Shown here: positions 1-7,800 of the stretch, piece after piece | How the letters are laid out: each line of letters opens with the position of its first letter | Numbering within the stretch: the first letter of the stretch is position 1 | Origin: an uncultured Bacteroidota bacterium | GTDB taxonomy: Bacteria; Bacteroidota; Bacteroidia; Chitinophagales; Saprospiraceae | NCBI GenBank assembly: GCA_903933805.1 | Contig: CAIZLM010000035.1 | Location: forward strand, 1 to 33,076 | Direction of reading: 5' to 3' | Length of the DNA stretch: 33,076 bases | The notes under the pieces: model-generated | Seen by the model: the letters and a program-made list of their open reading frames with translations, nothing else | What the model was told of the DNA's origin: nothing | Databases searched by the model: none | Program-made: the position numbers and the translations under genes

Positions 1-948
1 CCGAACGATGTCATCAAAGTGTGTATCGGTGGGAATACCGGTGCGAATACGTGTTGCAGAATCTTGGAGTTTCCAATTCCCAGCTGTCTTTATTCCCAGG
101 GTTGTGCCATTACAGGCTTGGTGGTGGATCCGGGCGACTGCACTTCCGACAGTACCTACAACCTGTTTGTCAACTTCCAGGTATCCAATCCTCCAGGCAA
201 TGTGTTTGGGGTATGGGCCAATGACATCTTCCAGGGGATGTTTGAACTCAGTCAATTGCCGCTCAATTTCATCCATTTCCCTTGGAGTGGTGGCACCCAC
301 GATGTGGTAAAGGTCTGCTTCCTCAATGCCGGGTCTGCGGCTTGTTGTAGGACGGTAGAATTTTTGGCTCCGGCCTGTCTTGGCAGCAGCCATGATTGCC
401 ATATTACCGATGTACACGGGGTTCGGACGGCTTGCCTTTGCGGGCAGTTTTTTGTGGCACTAACGTTTAACCATGTGAATGGCGGCAGTGGCGGCTTTGA
501 TGTGGTGGGCAATGGCAACCAATACGGCACGTATCCGTACAACACCCAACAGCCCATCATACTGGGACCATTCCCCGGTGATGGCACCACGGTGTATGAA
601 TTTGGCGTGGTTGATCACTTGCATCCGGATTGTCATGATGGTTTTGTGTTGGGTTCGGTGATGTGTGCGTCGCCGATCACCGAGGTAGGCGGTAAAGCAT
701 CGTCTTTGGTATTGTCACCCAATCCGGCGTCCAATTGGCTCAATGTAACGGCTATGTTGGAAAATGGCACCGATGTTGGTCAGGCCACGGTGAAAGTATA
801 TCACGCAGACGGTCGTCTGGTACAAACGCAAGAGGTACCGAATGCCGCCAGTTTTATGATGGATATTTCCAATCTACCTGGGGGTGTTTACCGGCTTTCG
901 GTGCAGGCGGGTTCAGGTCGTTTAGAGGGTTCGTTTACGAAACAGTAA
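1..948 (+). CDS. T9SS-exported surface protein, C-terminal part (5' end outside window)
   Basis: The reading frame is open from base 1, so the protein begins upstream of the window; the GTG at 19 is not a credible start. The visible 315 residues are rich in Cys and Gly. They contain two copies of a module ending in a DVxKVC...CCRxxEF...C pattern (around residues 4-28 and 100-124), suggesting tandem extracellular domains of roughly 95 residues. The last 80 or so residues form a Por secretion system (T9SS type A) sorting domain: a SPNPASNWLNV segment, then KVYHADGRLV, then a LPGGVYRLSV segment before the terminal FTKQ. By family knowledge such proteins cross the outer membrane through the type IX system and are anchored at or released from the surface. 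The substrate or ligand is unknown. The stop is at 946-948, followed almost at once by repeat element E1 and a terminator-like hairpin. Confidence 0.85.
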   Translation, partial: PNDVIKVCIGGNTGANTCCRILEFPIPSCLYSQGCAITGLVVDPGDCTSDSTYNLFVNFQVSNPPGNVFGVWANDIFQGMFELSQLPLNFIHFPWSGGTHDVVKVCFLNAGSAACCRTVEFLAPACLGSSHDCHITDVHGVRTACLCGQFFVALTFNHVNGGSGGFDVVGNGNQYGTYPYNTQQPIILGPFPGDGTTVYEFGVVDHLHPDCHDGFVLGSVMCASPITEVGGKASSLVLSPNPASNWLNVTAMLENGTDVGQATVKVYHADGRLVQTQEVPNAASFMMDISNLPGGVYRLSVQAGSGRLEGSFTKQ

Positions 949-956
949 TTTTGAGT

Positions 957-1029
957 AAACTGGTTGGGTGGCGTGCTGTATGGCCCAAAAAAGTCCATTT
1001 TTTGTCTCAGAGGCAATCCCCTATCCAGT
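957..1029 (+). repeat. Dispersed palindromic repeat, family E, short copy (E1)
   Basis: It begins with AACTGGTTGGGTGG 9 bases after the stop of the preceding gene and ends with CTATCCAGT, a degenerate reverse complement of the start. It carries the core TGGCCCAAAAAAGTCCA and a GTCTCAGA box also found in the copies near 21686 and 26395. It looks like an internally deleted version of the roughly 165-base full copies. Confidence 0.6.
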
Positions 1030-1046
1030 CACGATTTTGGATAGTC

Positions 1047-1090
1047 AAAAAAAACAGGTCATTCCAGGTGTTGGGGTGGCCTGTTTTTTT
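1047..1090. terminator. Bidirectional intrinsic terminator-like hairpin
   Basis: The arm AAAAAAACAGG (ending at 1058) pairs perfectly with CCTGTTTTTTT (1080-1090) across a 21-base loop. The T run follows the GC part on both strands. It lies about 100 bases after the T9SS gene stop and probably ends that transcript. Confidence 0.6.
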
Positions 1091-1102
1091 GTCATGATGG
1101 AT

Positions 1103-1188
1103 TGTAACTGGTTAGCGTGGTCGAGTCTGGCCCAAAAAAGTGGGCTTTTTTGGGCCAGAAAGTGCCCCATCTCACTTACGTTGAACTT
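1103..1188 (+). repeat. Dispersed palindromic repeat, family E, with perfect 15-bp stem (E2)
   Basis: It starts with TGTAACTGGTTAGCGTGG, the best-preserved terminus in the window. The interior is a perfect inverted repeat: TCTGGCCCAAAAAAG at 1126-1140 pairs with its exact reverse complement at 1145-1159 over a 4-base loop. The right terminus has decayed and runs directly into the 53-base direct repeat at 1188. Confidence 0.6.
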
Positions 1189-1240
1189 GGTATTCAATCC
1201 CATTGGGATGCTGCCTAGACTTTATTCACCAGGCTAAGCC
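1188..1240 (+). repeat. Direct repeat R2, copy 1 (flanks the Rpn gene)
   Basis: About 53 bases, containing TTCAATCCCATTGG and CTGCCTAGACTTTAT. It matches 2613-2665 with roughly 10 differences, nearly all in its last 13 bases. In both places the repeat lies directly downstream of family-E sequence, so the pair appears to have moved or been copied as a composite. Confidence 0.6.
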
Positions 1241-1323
1241 TTGGTTGAGAAGACCAATAAATGCTGAAATTATCACAAATTTGGTGTCGTGCTGTACGTT
1301 TCTGATTGGCGACAACGCCAAGC

Positions 1324-1385
1324 AGGGCGCTTTTGCTTGATTTGATGGCTTTTGGCCTTGGTTGGGAAGACCCAGAAAGGCTGAA
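1324..1385 (+). repeat. Direct repeat R3, copy 1 (flanks the Rpn gene)
   Basis: 62 bases nearly identical to 2674-2735; the stretch from GGCTTTTGGCCTTGG through AGACCCAGAAAGGCTGAA is essentially invariant. A third, diverged partial copy (GCCTTGGTTGAGAAGACC) lies at about 1236-1266. In one frame it encodes a short peptide that appears at both loci, which I read as a repeat artefact rather than protein homology. Confidence 0.65.
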
Positions 1386-1411
1386 ATTGTTCCTTAGAAA
1401 AGATAGCGGAA

Positions 1412-1635
1412 CCAATGATATACTTCTGACGGGCACGAGCGAACTGACTGATATATCTTCAGTGCAAACAAGGTCTTTCATTGTAGGGGTTTTAGATGTT
1501 CCTGCCGGAGGTTTGACAACCATGCTCGACCACCGAATTGGAAGCGTGCCAAACAACTCAGTTTTAGGTACATCCAATAATGTCTCAGGTGCTGACGAGG
1601 TCTACACCCAGATAAAGATTCAGAAAATTCAATAG
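1412..1635 (+). pseudogene. Possible gene remnant between repeats, unrecognised
   Basis: An open frame ends at 1635. Its first third is repeat R3, but about 74 codons after the repeat read as coherent, low-complexity-free protein (for example a VGVLDVPAGGLTTM stretch). I do not recognise it and see no convincing start or promoter. It may be the tail of a disrupted surface-protein gene or chance. Confidence 0.2.
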
Positions 1636-1657
1636 GCTGTAAAGTCTGCTGGTTGGG

Positions 1658-1693
1658 TACGGCAAAAGTTGTCATCTTGCAACTTTTGCCGTA
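1658..1693. promoter_or_regulatory. 14-bp perfect palindrome abutting the Rpn promoter
   Basis: TACGGCAAAAGTTG (1658-1671) is the exact reverse complement of 1680-1693, with an 8-base loop. The right arm is followed by TTTTT, so it could fold as a terminator. It also overlaps the TATTTTTG promoter box at 1692-1699, so an operator for autoregulation is equally possible. A CTGGTTGGGT terminus-like string sits just before it, so it may be the end of a degenerate E copy. Confidence 0.55.
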
Positions 1694-1699
1694 TTTTTG
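1692..1699 (+). promoter_or_regulatory. Bacteroidota -7 promoter box for the Rpn gene
   Basis: TATTTTTG fits the TAnnTTTG consensus and lies 18 bases before the ATG at 1718. This spacing argues against the upstream TTG at 1697 as the start. Confidence 0.55.
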
Positions 1700-1717
1700 T
1701 ATCGAAATTTATCAATA

Positions 1718-2602
1718 ATGACAAAAAAACTAGTCCGCTTCGACTGGGCAATTAAGCGGCTCCTCCGCAACAAGGCGAACTTCGACATCTTGGAAGGCTT
1801 CCTCTCTGAGTTGCTCCATGAAGATTTTAAAATAAAGCAAATCCTTGAAAGTGAGGGAAATAAAGAAACCGAGGACGACAAGTTCAATCGGGTAGACATT
1901 CTTGTGGAAAATAAAAAGGGTGAATTGGTCATCGTAGAAATTCAGAATACTCGTGAGGCTGACTACTTCCAACGAATGCTTTATGGAACGGCCAAGGTTA
2001 TCGTGGAGCATATCGCCGAAGGACAGCCATATTCCCAAGTCAAAAAAGTCTACTCCGTGAATATCGTGTACTTTGACCTCAGTCAGGGAGATGACTACGT
2101 TTATCATGGGACCACCACCTTCGTTGGCATACACAGCAACCATGAACTGGAACTGTCGGATAAGCAGAAGGAACTTTTCAAGAAGTCATCGGTATCCGAC
2201 TTGTATCCAGAGTACTATGTGATAAAAACCAATCGGTTCAATGACGTCGCCAAGGATACGCTGGACGAGTGGATATACTTTCTGAAAACGGCAGAAATCA
2301 AAGACGAATTCACAGCAAAGGGACTGAAATCAGCCAGCCAAAAACTGGACATTCTGAAATTAGACCCTGCTGACCGCAAGGAATATGACAGATATATGGA
2401 GGGGCAGCGAAGCGACGCGAGTTTTGTGGAGACGGTACAGTTGGAAATTACAACGGCTGTAAATGAAGCATTGAAAAGCAGAGCGGAAGAAATTGCAGAG
2501 AATGCCCTACAAAAAGGCTTTACAATTGAAGTTGTCTCTGAAATTACCGGACTTTCGATTGCAGAAGTTCAAAACATTGCCAGCAACCTAGATAAAATGT
2601 AA
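1718..2602 (+). CDS. Rpn family recombination-promoting nuclease / putative PD-(D/E)XK transposase
   Basis: The 294-residue protein begins MTKKLVRFDWAIKRLLR, the usual opening of this family, with a segment of the FDILEGFLSELL type just after. The PD-(D/E)XK core is visible as Asp60 (RVDILVE) and a Glu74-x-Gln76 pair (VIVEIQ), followed by a predicted helix with YFQRMLYG. The C-terminal 70 residues are helical and end with a GLSIAEVQNI helix-turn motif typical of the family. Rpn proteins of other bacteria are DNA endonucleases that stimulate RecA-independent recombination, and some act against phage; the role here is inferred. ATG 1718 is chosen because the promoter box at 1692-1699 precludes the upstream TTG. 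The TAA stop is itself the first bases of an E-family terminus, and R2/R3 repeats flank the gene on both sides. An in-frame ATG at 2396 could start a 68-residue C-terminal product. Confidence 0.85.
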   Translation: MTKKLVRFDWAIKRLLRNKANFDILEGFLSELLHEDFKIKQILESEGNKETEDDKFNRVDILVENKKGELVIVEIQNTREADYFQRMLYGTAKVIVEHIAEGQPYSQVKKVYSVNIVYFDLSQGDDYVYHGTTTFVGIHSNHELELSDKQKELFKKSSVSDLYPEYYVIKTNRFNDVAKDTLDEWIYFLKTAEIKDEFTAKGLKSASQKLDILKLDPADRKEYDRYMEGQRSDASFVETVQLEITTAVNEALKSRAEEIAENALQKGFTIEVVSEITGLSIAEVQNIASNLDKM

Positions 2603-2612
2603 CTGGTTAGCT
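2599..2612 (+). repeat. Family E terminus overlapping the Rpn stop codon (E4)
   Basis: GTAACTGGTTAGCTTGG matches the E2 and E6 terminus, and its TAA supplies the Rpn stop codon. The rest of an E element is missing; R2 begins at once. Confidence 0.5.
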
Positions 2613-2665
2613 TGGTCTTCAATCCCATTGGAATACTGCCTGGACTTTATGCCCCAAACCTAGCC
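2613..2665 (+). repeat. Direct repeat R2, copy 2
   Basis: Matches 1188-1240, including TTCAATCCCATTGG and GACTTTAT, with about 10 differences concentrated at the end. Confidence 0.6.
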
Positions 2666-2673
2666 TCACAATC

Positions 2674-2735
2674 AGGGTGCTTTGGCTTGGTTTCAAAGCT
2701 TTTGGCCTTGGTTGGGAAGACCCAGAAAGGCTGAA
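2674..2735 (+). repeat. Direct repeat R3, copy 2
   Basis: 62 bases matching 1324-1385 with about 7 differences; the final 40 bases are almost identical. Only 8 bases separate it from R2 here, compared with 83 in the upstream copy, which is interrupted by a partial R3. Confidence 0.65.
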
Positions 2736-2772
2736 CAGTAGCTGCGGGGGTGAAAGGCAAGCTTACACGACC

Positions 2773-4455
2773 TTATTGCTTTCTTTTCAACGCATCGGGG
2801 TTGAGCGAGATGGTAGCTTCCACCTCCCAGTTGGCGCGCAGGGGTTCCAGTTTTTTTGAAACGATTTTTTCGGGTTGGCGGCGAGACCAATAATCGCCGG
2901 TATCCCAGCGACCGTTGCCATTTTGGTCTTCCAGAAGCCGTACCGTATAAGTTGCGAGGTTGAGTCTGTTTAAGACCAACGTATATTCCGGTTCTCCAGC
3001 CACCCAGTGTCGTTCTTCCACGAGGTTATTGCCGTTGAGCAGTTGCACGACGTAGGCTTGTGTGGGGCGCAGATTTTCAATTTTCAGGCTGAGCCCGCCG
3101 AGCTGTTTGTCGGTTGGAACAGCGAGGATGCGGCGCAGGGTATCCGTGTTGGTTTGTCCCCAGAAGTCGGTCACGGCGCCCGGCTGAATCTCCAAGTGGT
3201 AGTTTTTTCCGGGCAGCCAAGGGTATTGAAGCGTTATTTGTCGCGGTGCAGCGCTGTCTGTTTTCAGCGAAAAACCCTGCACCCGAACGCTGTCAAGTAG
3301 TAACATCCAGCGGGTGCTGTCTGTTGCGACCACGGGATAATTAAACTGAAAAACAGCGGATTTTTGTGGATTTTGAGTGCTGGTGGTTACAGGGGGGGCT
3401 GGAACGGGTGCCGTCTGAGGTGCTTTTCTGCCAACGGTTGGCGCTGGCACATCGCTGGCAAGTCGGAGGGTGTGTTTTAGGAGGAAATCCTCCCGGGAGA
3501 GTGGTTTAACCGACACGGTATCGTTGTTGACAAATATTTTCCACGCGGTAGGCTGGTCAATATCGTACCATACTTGAATGGAGTCCTGCGATTTTTCCAC
3601 CAGCAATCTCAGGCCGGCGACGGGTTCTGGGCGTATGATTGCCGAGTCTGTGGTGGTGTTGAATGGCAGGCGAACCACGCCATAAGCGCCCGTGTTTTTT
3701 TCTCCGAGCCGGAACTTGGGTTGGTTTTTAAACAGTCGAAACAGCAGGGAACCGCGCATAGAGTCGCGCACTTGTAGGGCCGTATCCAAAAATCCGATGC
3801 GTTCATTTTCACCGTCCCAGCGGAGATTTTGGTCCAGGTCTTCCACTGCTACCACCTTAAAACGGCCTGCTTTGATGTTGCGTATCTCATAGCTCCCTGA
3901 TTTATCTGTCCGGGAAAAATAGTAAGGGCGTTCCTTGCGCACGACGCTGTCGGCCAGGATATCGTACAGCATGACAGCGATGTTGTCGATGGGTTCGCTG
4001 GTGAAAGCATCCACCACTTTCCCAGCGCTGCGGAGGCTATCGATGTAATCGCCTGTAGAGAAGACAAATCGAAGGTCTTTTGCGGGGTTGCCTTCGTGGA
4101 GATCTTTAACCGCCGTGCCAAAATTGATGGTATAGGTGGTGTTTTCCCGGAACTGTTCGGCTTTGTCAAATTTCACGACCACTGTTTTGCCTTTTAGCGT
4201 CACCTCAGGCCGTTTCACCAACGGCGGTGACACCATCACCTGTGCTGCGGCTTCCGAGAGCGTGATCCACTCGTCAAACTTGAGTTCGAGGTGCTTGTCT
4301 TGAAATCGCGTGGCGTAATTGGGGGTGCTGCCCAAGGGAACAACCGTGGGCGGTGTGGTGTCTTTGGGGCCACCCGTGGGCGCACCCTGGCGTGCACAGG
4401 CGCACAAGCCGCAGACCACCACCAATATTTTAAAGTGACGTAGTTTCTTCTCCAT
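2773..4455 (-). CDS. Ig-like domain lipoprotein (Big_5/SbsA-type N-terminal domain)
   Basis: 560 residues starting at ATG 4455. The N-terminus is a short hydrophobic signal with a lipobox LCAC, so Cys20 would be lipidated. CARQGAPTGGPKDTTPP follows, the hallmark start of a family common in Bacteroidota. Residues of about 38-140 form an Ig-like domain of the Big_5 type (from TPPTVVPLGSTPN to RFVFSTGD). About 145-220 resemble a carboxypeptidase-regulatory-like fold (SGSYEIRNIKAGRFKVVAVED). The remainder is beta-rich and ends with a DQNGNGRWDTGDYW segment, a calcium-loop-like motif that also occurs near residue 200 (DLDQNLRWDGENER). It is probably an outer-membrane or surface lipoprotein of unknown role. 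A longer start at 4479 is excluded because the TACCTTTG promoter box lies at 4466-4473, between the two. It converges on the Rpn gene. Confidence 0.85.
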   Translation of the reverse strand: MEKKLRHFKILVVVCGLCACARQGAPTGGPKDTTPPTVVPLGSTPNYATRFQDKHLELKFDEWITLSEAAAQVMVSPPLVKRPEVTLKGKTVVVKFDKAEQFRENTTYTINFGTAVKDLHEGNPAKDLRFVFSTGDYIDSLRSAGKVVDAFTSEPIDNIAVMLYDILADSVVRKERPYYFSRTDKSGSYEIRNIKAGRFKVVAVEDLDQNLRWDGENERIGFLDTALQVRDSMRGSLLFRLFKNQPKFRLGEKNTGAYGVVRLPFNTTTDSAIIRPEPVAGLRLLVEKSQDSIQVWYDIDQPTAWKIFVNNDTVSVKPLSREDFLLKHTLRLASDVPAPTVGRKAPQTAPVPAPPVTTSTQNPQKSAVFQFNYPVVATDSTRWMLLLDSVRVQGFSLKTDSAAPRQITLQYPWLPGKNYHLEIQPGAVTDFWGQTNTDTLRRILAVPTDKQLGGLSLKIENLRPTQAYVVQLLNGNNLVEERHWVAGEPEYTLVLNRLNLATYTVRLLEDQNGNGRWDTGDYWSRRQPEKIVSKKLEPLRANWEVEATISLNPDALKRKQ

Positions 4456-4465
4456 AAAGCTGGGG

Positions 4466-4473
4466 CAAAGGTA
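4466..4473 (-). promoter_or_regulatory. Bacteroidota promoter of the Ig-like lipoprotein gene
   Basis: On the minus strand TACCTTTG matches TAnnTTTG, with TTTG 17 bases upstream (4491-4494) as a -33 element. It lies 10 bases before the ATG, so the leader would be only a few bases. Confidence 0.65.
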
Positions 4474-4494
4474 CAACACTCTTCATAGACCAAA

Positions 4495-4521
4495 GGCGGC
4501 GGTGCTGAGCGCACCACCGCC
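4495..4521. terminator. GC-rich hairpin followed by T run (plus strand)
   Basis: GGCGGCGGTGC (4495-4505) pairs with GCACCACCGCC (4511-4521) with one wobble across a 5-base loop, followed by GTTTTTG. It has terminator form on the plus strand but sits just upstream of a minus-strand promoter, where no plus-strand transcript is obvious. It could insulate or regulate that promoter. Confidence 0.4.
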
Positions 4522-4834
4522 GTTTTTGTTGATCAAACGTTCAGGGTATCAAGGATGATTACCGGCAGAGACGGAGTAAAAAAAGGAGCCATAAGCAACA
4601 TACGGGAGAATGGTTAGAAAAAGTCGGATTAGGCAATAAACCGGCCTTGGCTCGTCCGAAATGTCCGAATAATTACCGATATTCCACCAATTTTTTTTTG
4701 GGTCGCGGGTGATTTTTTGTAATATGTAAGGATAATGTTTGTTTGACTACCGCTTTCTGTTCAGCGCCGCCGTTTCCTCAAAATTGCTTCAAAATCCAGT
4801 TTGAAAAAATTTTTGCTTGTATCCTGTTGGTTTG
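4522..4834. other. AT-rich intergenic stretch, no gene seen
   Basis: The 425-base gap between the divergent lipoprotein and giant-protein genes contains the hairpin above and A/T-rich runs, such as a run of T around 4690. I find no credible reading frame, RNA gene or family-E copy in it. Confidence 0.5.
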
Positions 4835-4842
4835 TACGTTTA
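4835..4842 (+). promoter_or_regulatory. Probable promoter of the first giant surface protein
   Basis: TACGTTTA matches the TAnnTTTG box at 7 of 8 positions, with TTTG 19 bases upstream (4812-4815). It lies 39 bases before the ATG at 4882. Confidence 0.35.
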
Positions 4843-4881
4843 TTTGCGTTTCCAATCCACTCAGCGGGTTGACCACCAATT

Positions 4882-7800
4882 ATGAACATATTTTTTCGTT
4901 TAGCGCTTGCGGCGTCGCTGCTTGTAACTGTTCTGTCCAAATCCAGCGGGCAATGTACCATCACGGTTGATGCCGGAGACGATATTTATCTGTGCTCGCC
5001 GCCATCGCCAACCCAGCTCAGTGGAAGCATTTCGGGTGACTACCTGAGTTTCATGTGGACACCTGTGACGGGTCTGACGGGTGCCAGCACCTTGCAGCCG
5101 ACGGTGAACGTGACGCAATCGACCTTTTATGTGCTTTCAGCCAGCGCTGCTGATTTGAACAACAACCTGGTGGTCAACGGCGATTTTGAACAGGGGAACA
5201 CCGGTTTTACAAGTGATTATGGGTATAGTCCTGGCAATTTGGTGCCCGAGGCTATTTATGATGTATTGGACAATCCGCAAGACGATCACCCGAGTTTTGC
5301 GCCCTGCGACGACCATACTTCCGGAGCAGGCAGTATGATGGTGGTCAACGGCGCCGGATCGCCCAACCAGGATGTTTGGTGCCAAACGGTCTCTGTCATC
5401 CCCAATGCCCAGTATGTGCTTTCTGCCTGGGTTACCTCTGTGGTGGCCGGATCGCCTGCGCTGCTGCAGTTTTCCATCAATGGCGGCGTGGTTGGGCCCA
5501 TTTTTAATGCCCCTAGCGCTGTTTGCAATTGGCAAAATTATTTTCAAGTCTGGAACAGCGGTGCAAACTCCAGCGCCACCATCTGTATTGTCAACCAAAA
5601 TACCGCGTTGGGCGGCAATGACTTTGCGCTGGACGATATTGTGTTCGCGCCTGTGTGTGTCGTTCGGGATACCGTTCGGATACAAGTGGTGAGTGTCACC
5701 GCCATGGCTGCTCCCGCAGTGGTCACCTTGCCCTGCGAGGGTGCTACTTTGACCCTCAATGGAACAGGCTCCAGTACCGGGACCAACATTGCTTACCTAT
5801 GGGAAACGGCCGAAGGCAATATTGTCAGCGGCGCAACCACCCTCAATCCCGTCGTAAATGCTCCTGGGTTGTACACCCTGACGGTTGCGTACACGGCTCC
5901 TGATGGGACGGTTTGTGAAAAAATGGCTTCCGTTAATGTGGTGCTCAGTCCCAACCCGCTGTCTGCCTGGATCACCCCGCCGGCGCCCTTGGGTTGCGGA
6001 TCCACCACCACCACCCTCATTGGCAACTCCAATCAGTCGGGCTTTTCGGTGTTTGCCTGGGAGACCCTCGACGGCAACATCGTCTCCGGTGCGAATCAGA
6101 AAAACTGTGTGGTCAATCAGGTGGGTACCTATGTGCTCACCGTCACCAATACCAATACCGGCTGCACGTCGTCTGCCGAAATACTCGTGACCGCAACCAC
6201 CACGCCACCCATCGCCATCGCCATGGTTTCAGATACGCTCACCTGTTTACAAGATACCATCACCCTTTCTTCCACCGGCTCTTCCACCGGAACCAATATT
6301 GCGTACGCCTGGACGACCACCAATGGGCATTTTGTTGTTGGTCAAAATTCCCCAACATCGCTGGTCAATACGGTCGGCACCTACATACTCAATGTTACCA
6401 ACACCACCAACAATTGTACCTCCAGGGATACTGTCACGGTCGTGGGAAATACCGCACTGCCGTTCCTGGCTGTGCCACCAACGCAGCAAATTACCTGCAG
6501 TGCAGACACCATCCCGCTGAACATCGTTCTTTCCCCGCCACCCATGGTACTCATCCAATGGACGGCCTCCAATGGTGGCCACTTTGCCTCGGGTCAAAAC
6601 ACCCCCAGTCCAACGGTTGATGCCGCGGGCACCTACGTGGTGGTGGTGCAAAATCCTTCCAATGGGTGTACGTCGAGTGGAACGGTGGTGGTTACCGCAA
6701 ATATGAATCACCCAGTTGCGACTATTTTGCCCCCCGGCGGAATCACCTGTCAGTCGTCCAGCGTGGTACTCTCCGGGAATGGATCGAGCAGTGGAACACA
6801 GTTTGGCTATGCATGGATTGCGACCAACGGCGGCAATATAGTTTCCGGAGAAAACACCCTAAATCCGTTGGTAAATTCAGCCGGTGATTATACACTGACG
6901 GTGCTGGATAGTCTGAACGGCTGTGCCAGTTCCGCCAACACCCTGGTGGTGGCCGATACCAATGTCGTGATCGTTGTTGCCAATGCGCCGGATACGCTCA
7001 GTTGTATCATTCAAACAACCTTGTTGAATGCCAATGGATCCAGCAGCGGTACAGGCATTGACTATGCTTGGAGCACCTCCAATGGGAACATTGTCAGCGG
7101 TGCAGACACCCAAAACCCGCTGGTGGACCAGCCGGGCATCTACCAGCTGATCCTCACCAATACCGTTAACGGTTGTGCGGGTATAGACCTTGCAGTGGTC
7201 CTCGACAATGTCTTGCCGCCGCTAATTTCCATCGCATCGCCCTCCCCCATCACTTGTGCAAATCCTGTTCAAGACCTGGTAGTTTACAACACCAGCCCCT
7301 CTGGCAGTTTCGTGTACCTCTGGACGGCGTCCAATGGTGGTCACATTGTATCAGGCGAAAATGCCCTGGTGCCAACCGTTGATGCGCCTGGAACGTACAC
7401 CCTTTCCACCACCAACCTTTTCAATGGCTGTATTGCCACATCCAGCACAACGGTAGCCCTAGACACAATTGTTCCGACCGCCGTTGCTGGTGTGCCAGGA
7501 TTGCTCACCTGCGCGCAGCAAACCCAATTGGTGGATGGTTCAGCGTCTTCCACGGGCAGTTCGTTTACCTACCAGTGGGTAGCCTCCAATGGAGGTAACA
7601 TTGTAGGAAACAACAACGGCATCACGGCCACCGTAGATGCTCCCGGCACCTATCTATTGGCCGTTACCAACCTGTCCAATGGTTGCGTAGGCCATGACAC
7701 CATTGTGGTGGGGCAGGACGTGGTGGCGCCAATCGCAGATGCCGGATTGCCCCAAACGATTACGTGCAGCACAGCCCAGTTGTCCCTGATGGCCAATGCA

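Noticed and set aside
1306-1635. A 109-codon frame starting in repeat R3
   Set aside because: Its first third is the repeat, which appears again at 2674 with the same peptide; there is no promoter or convincing start. Only the tail is kept, as a low-confidence remnant.
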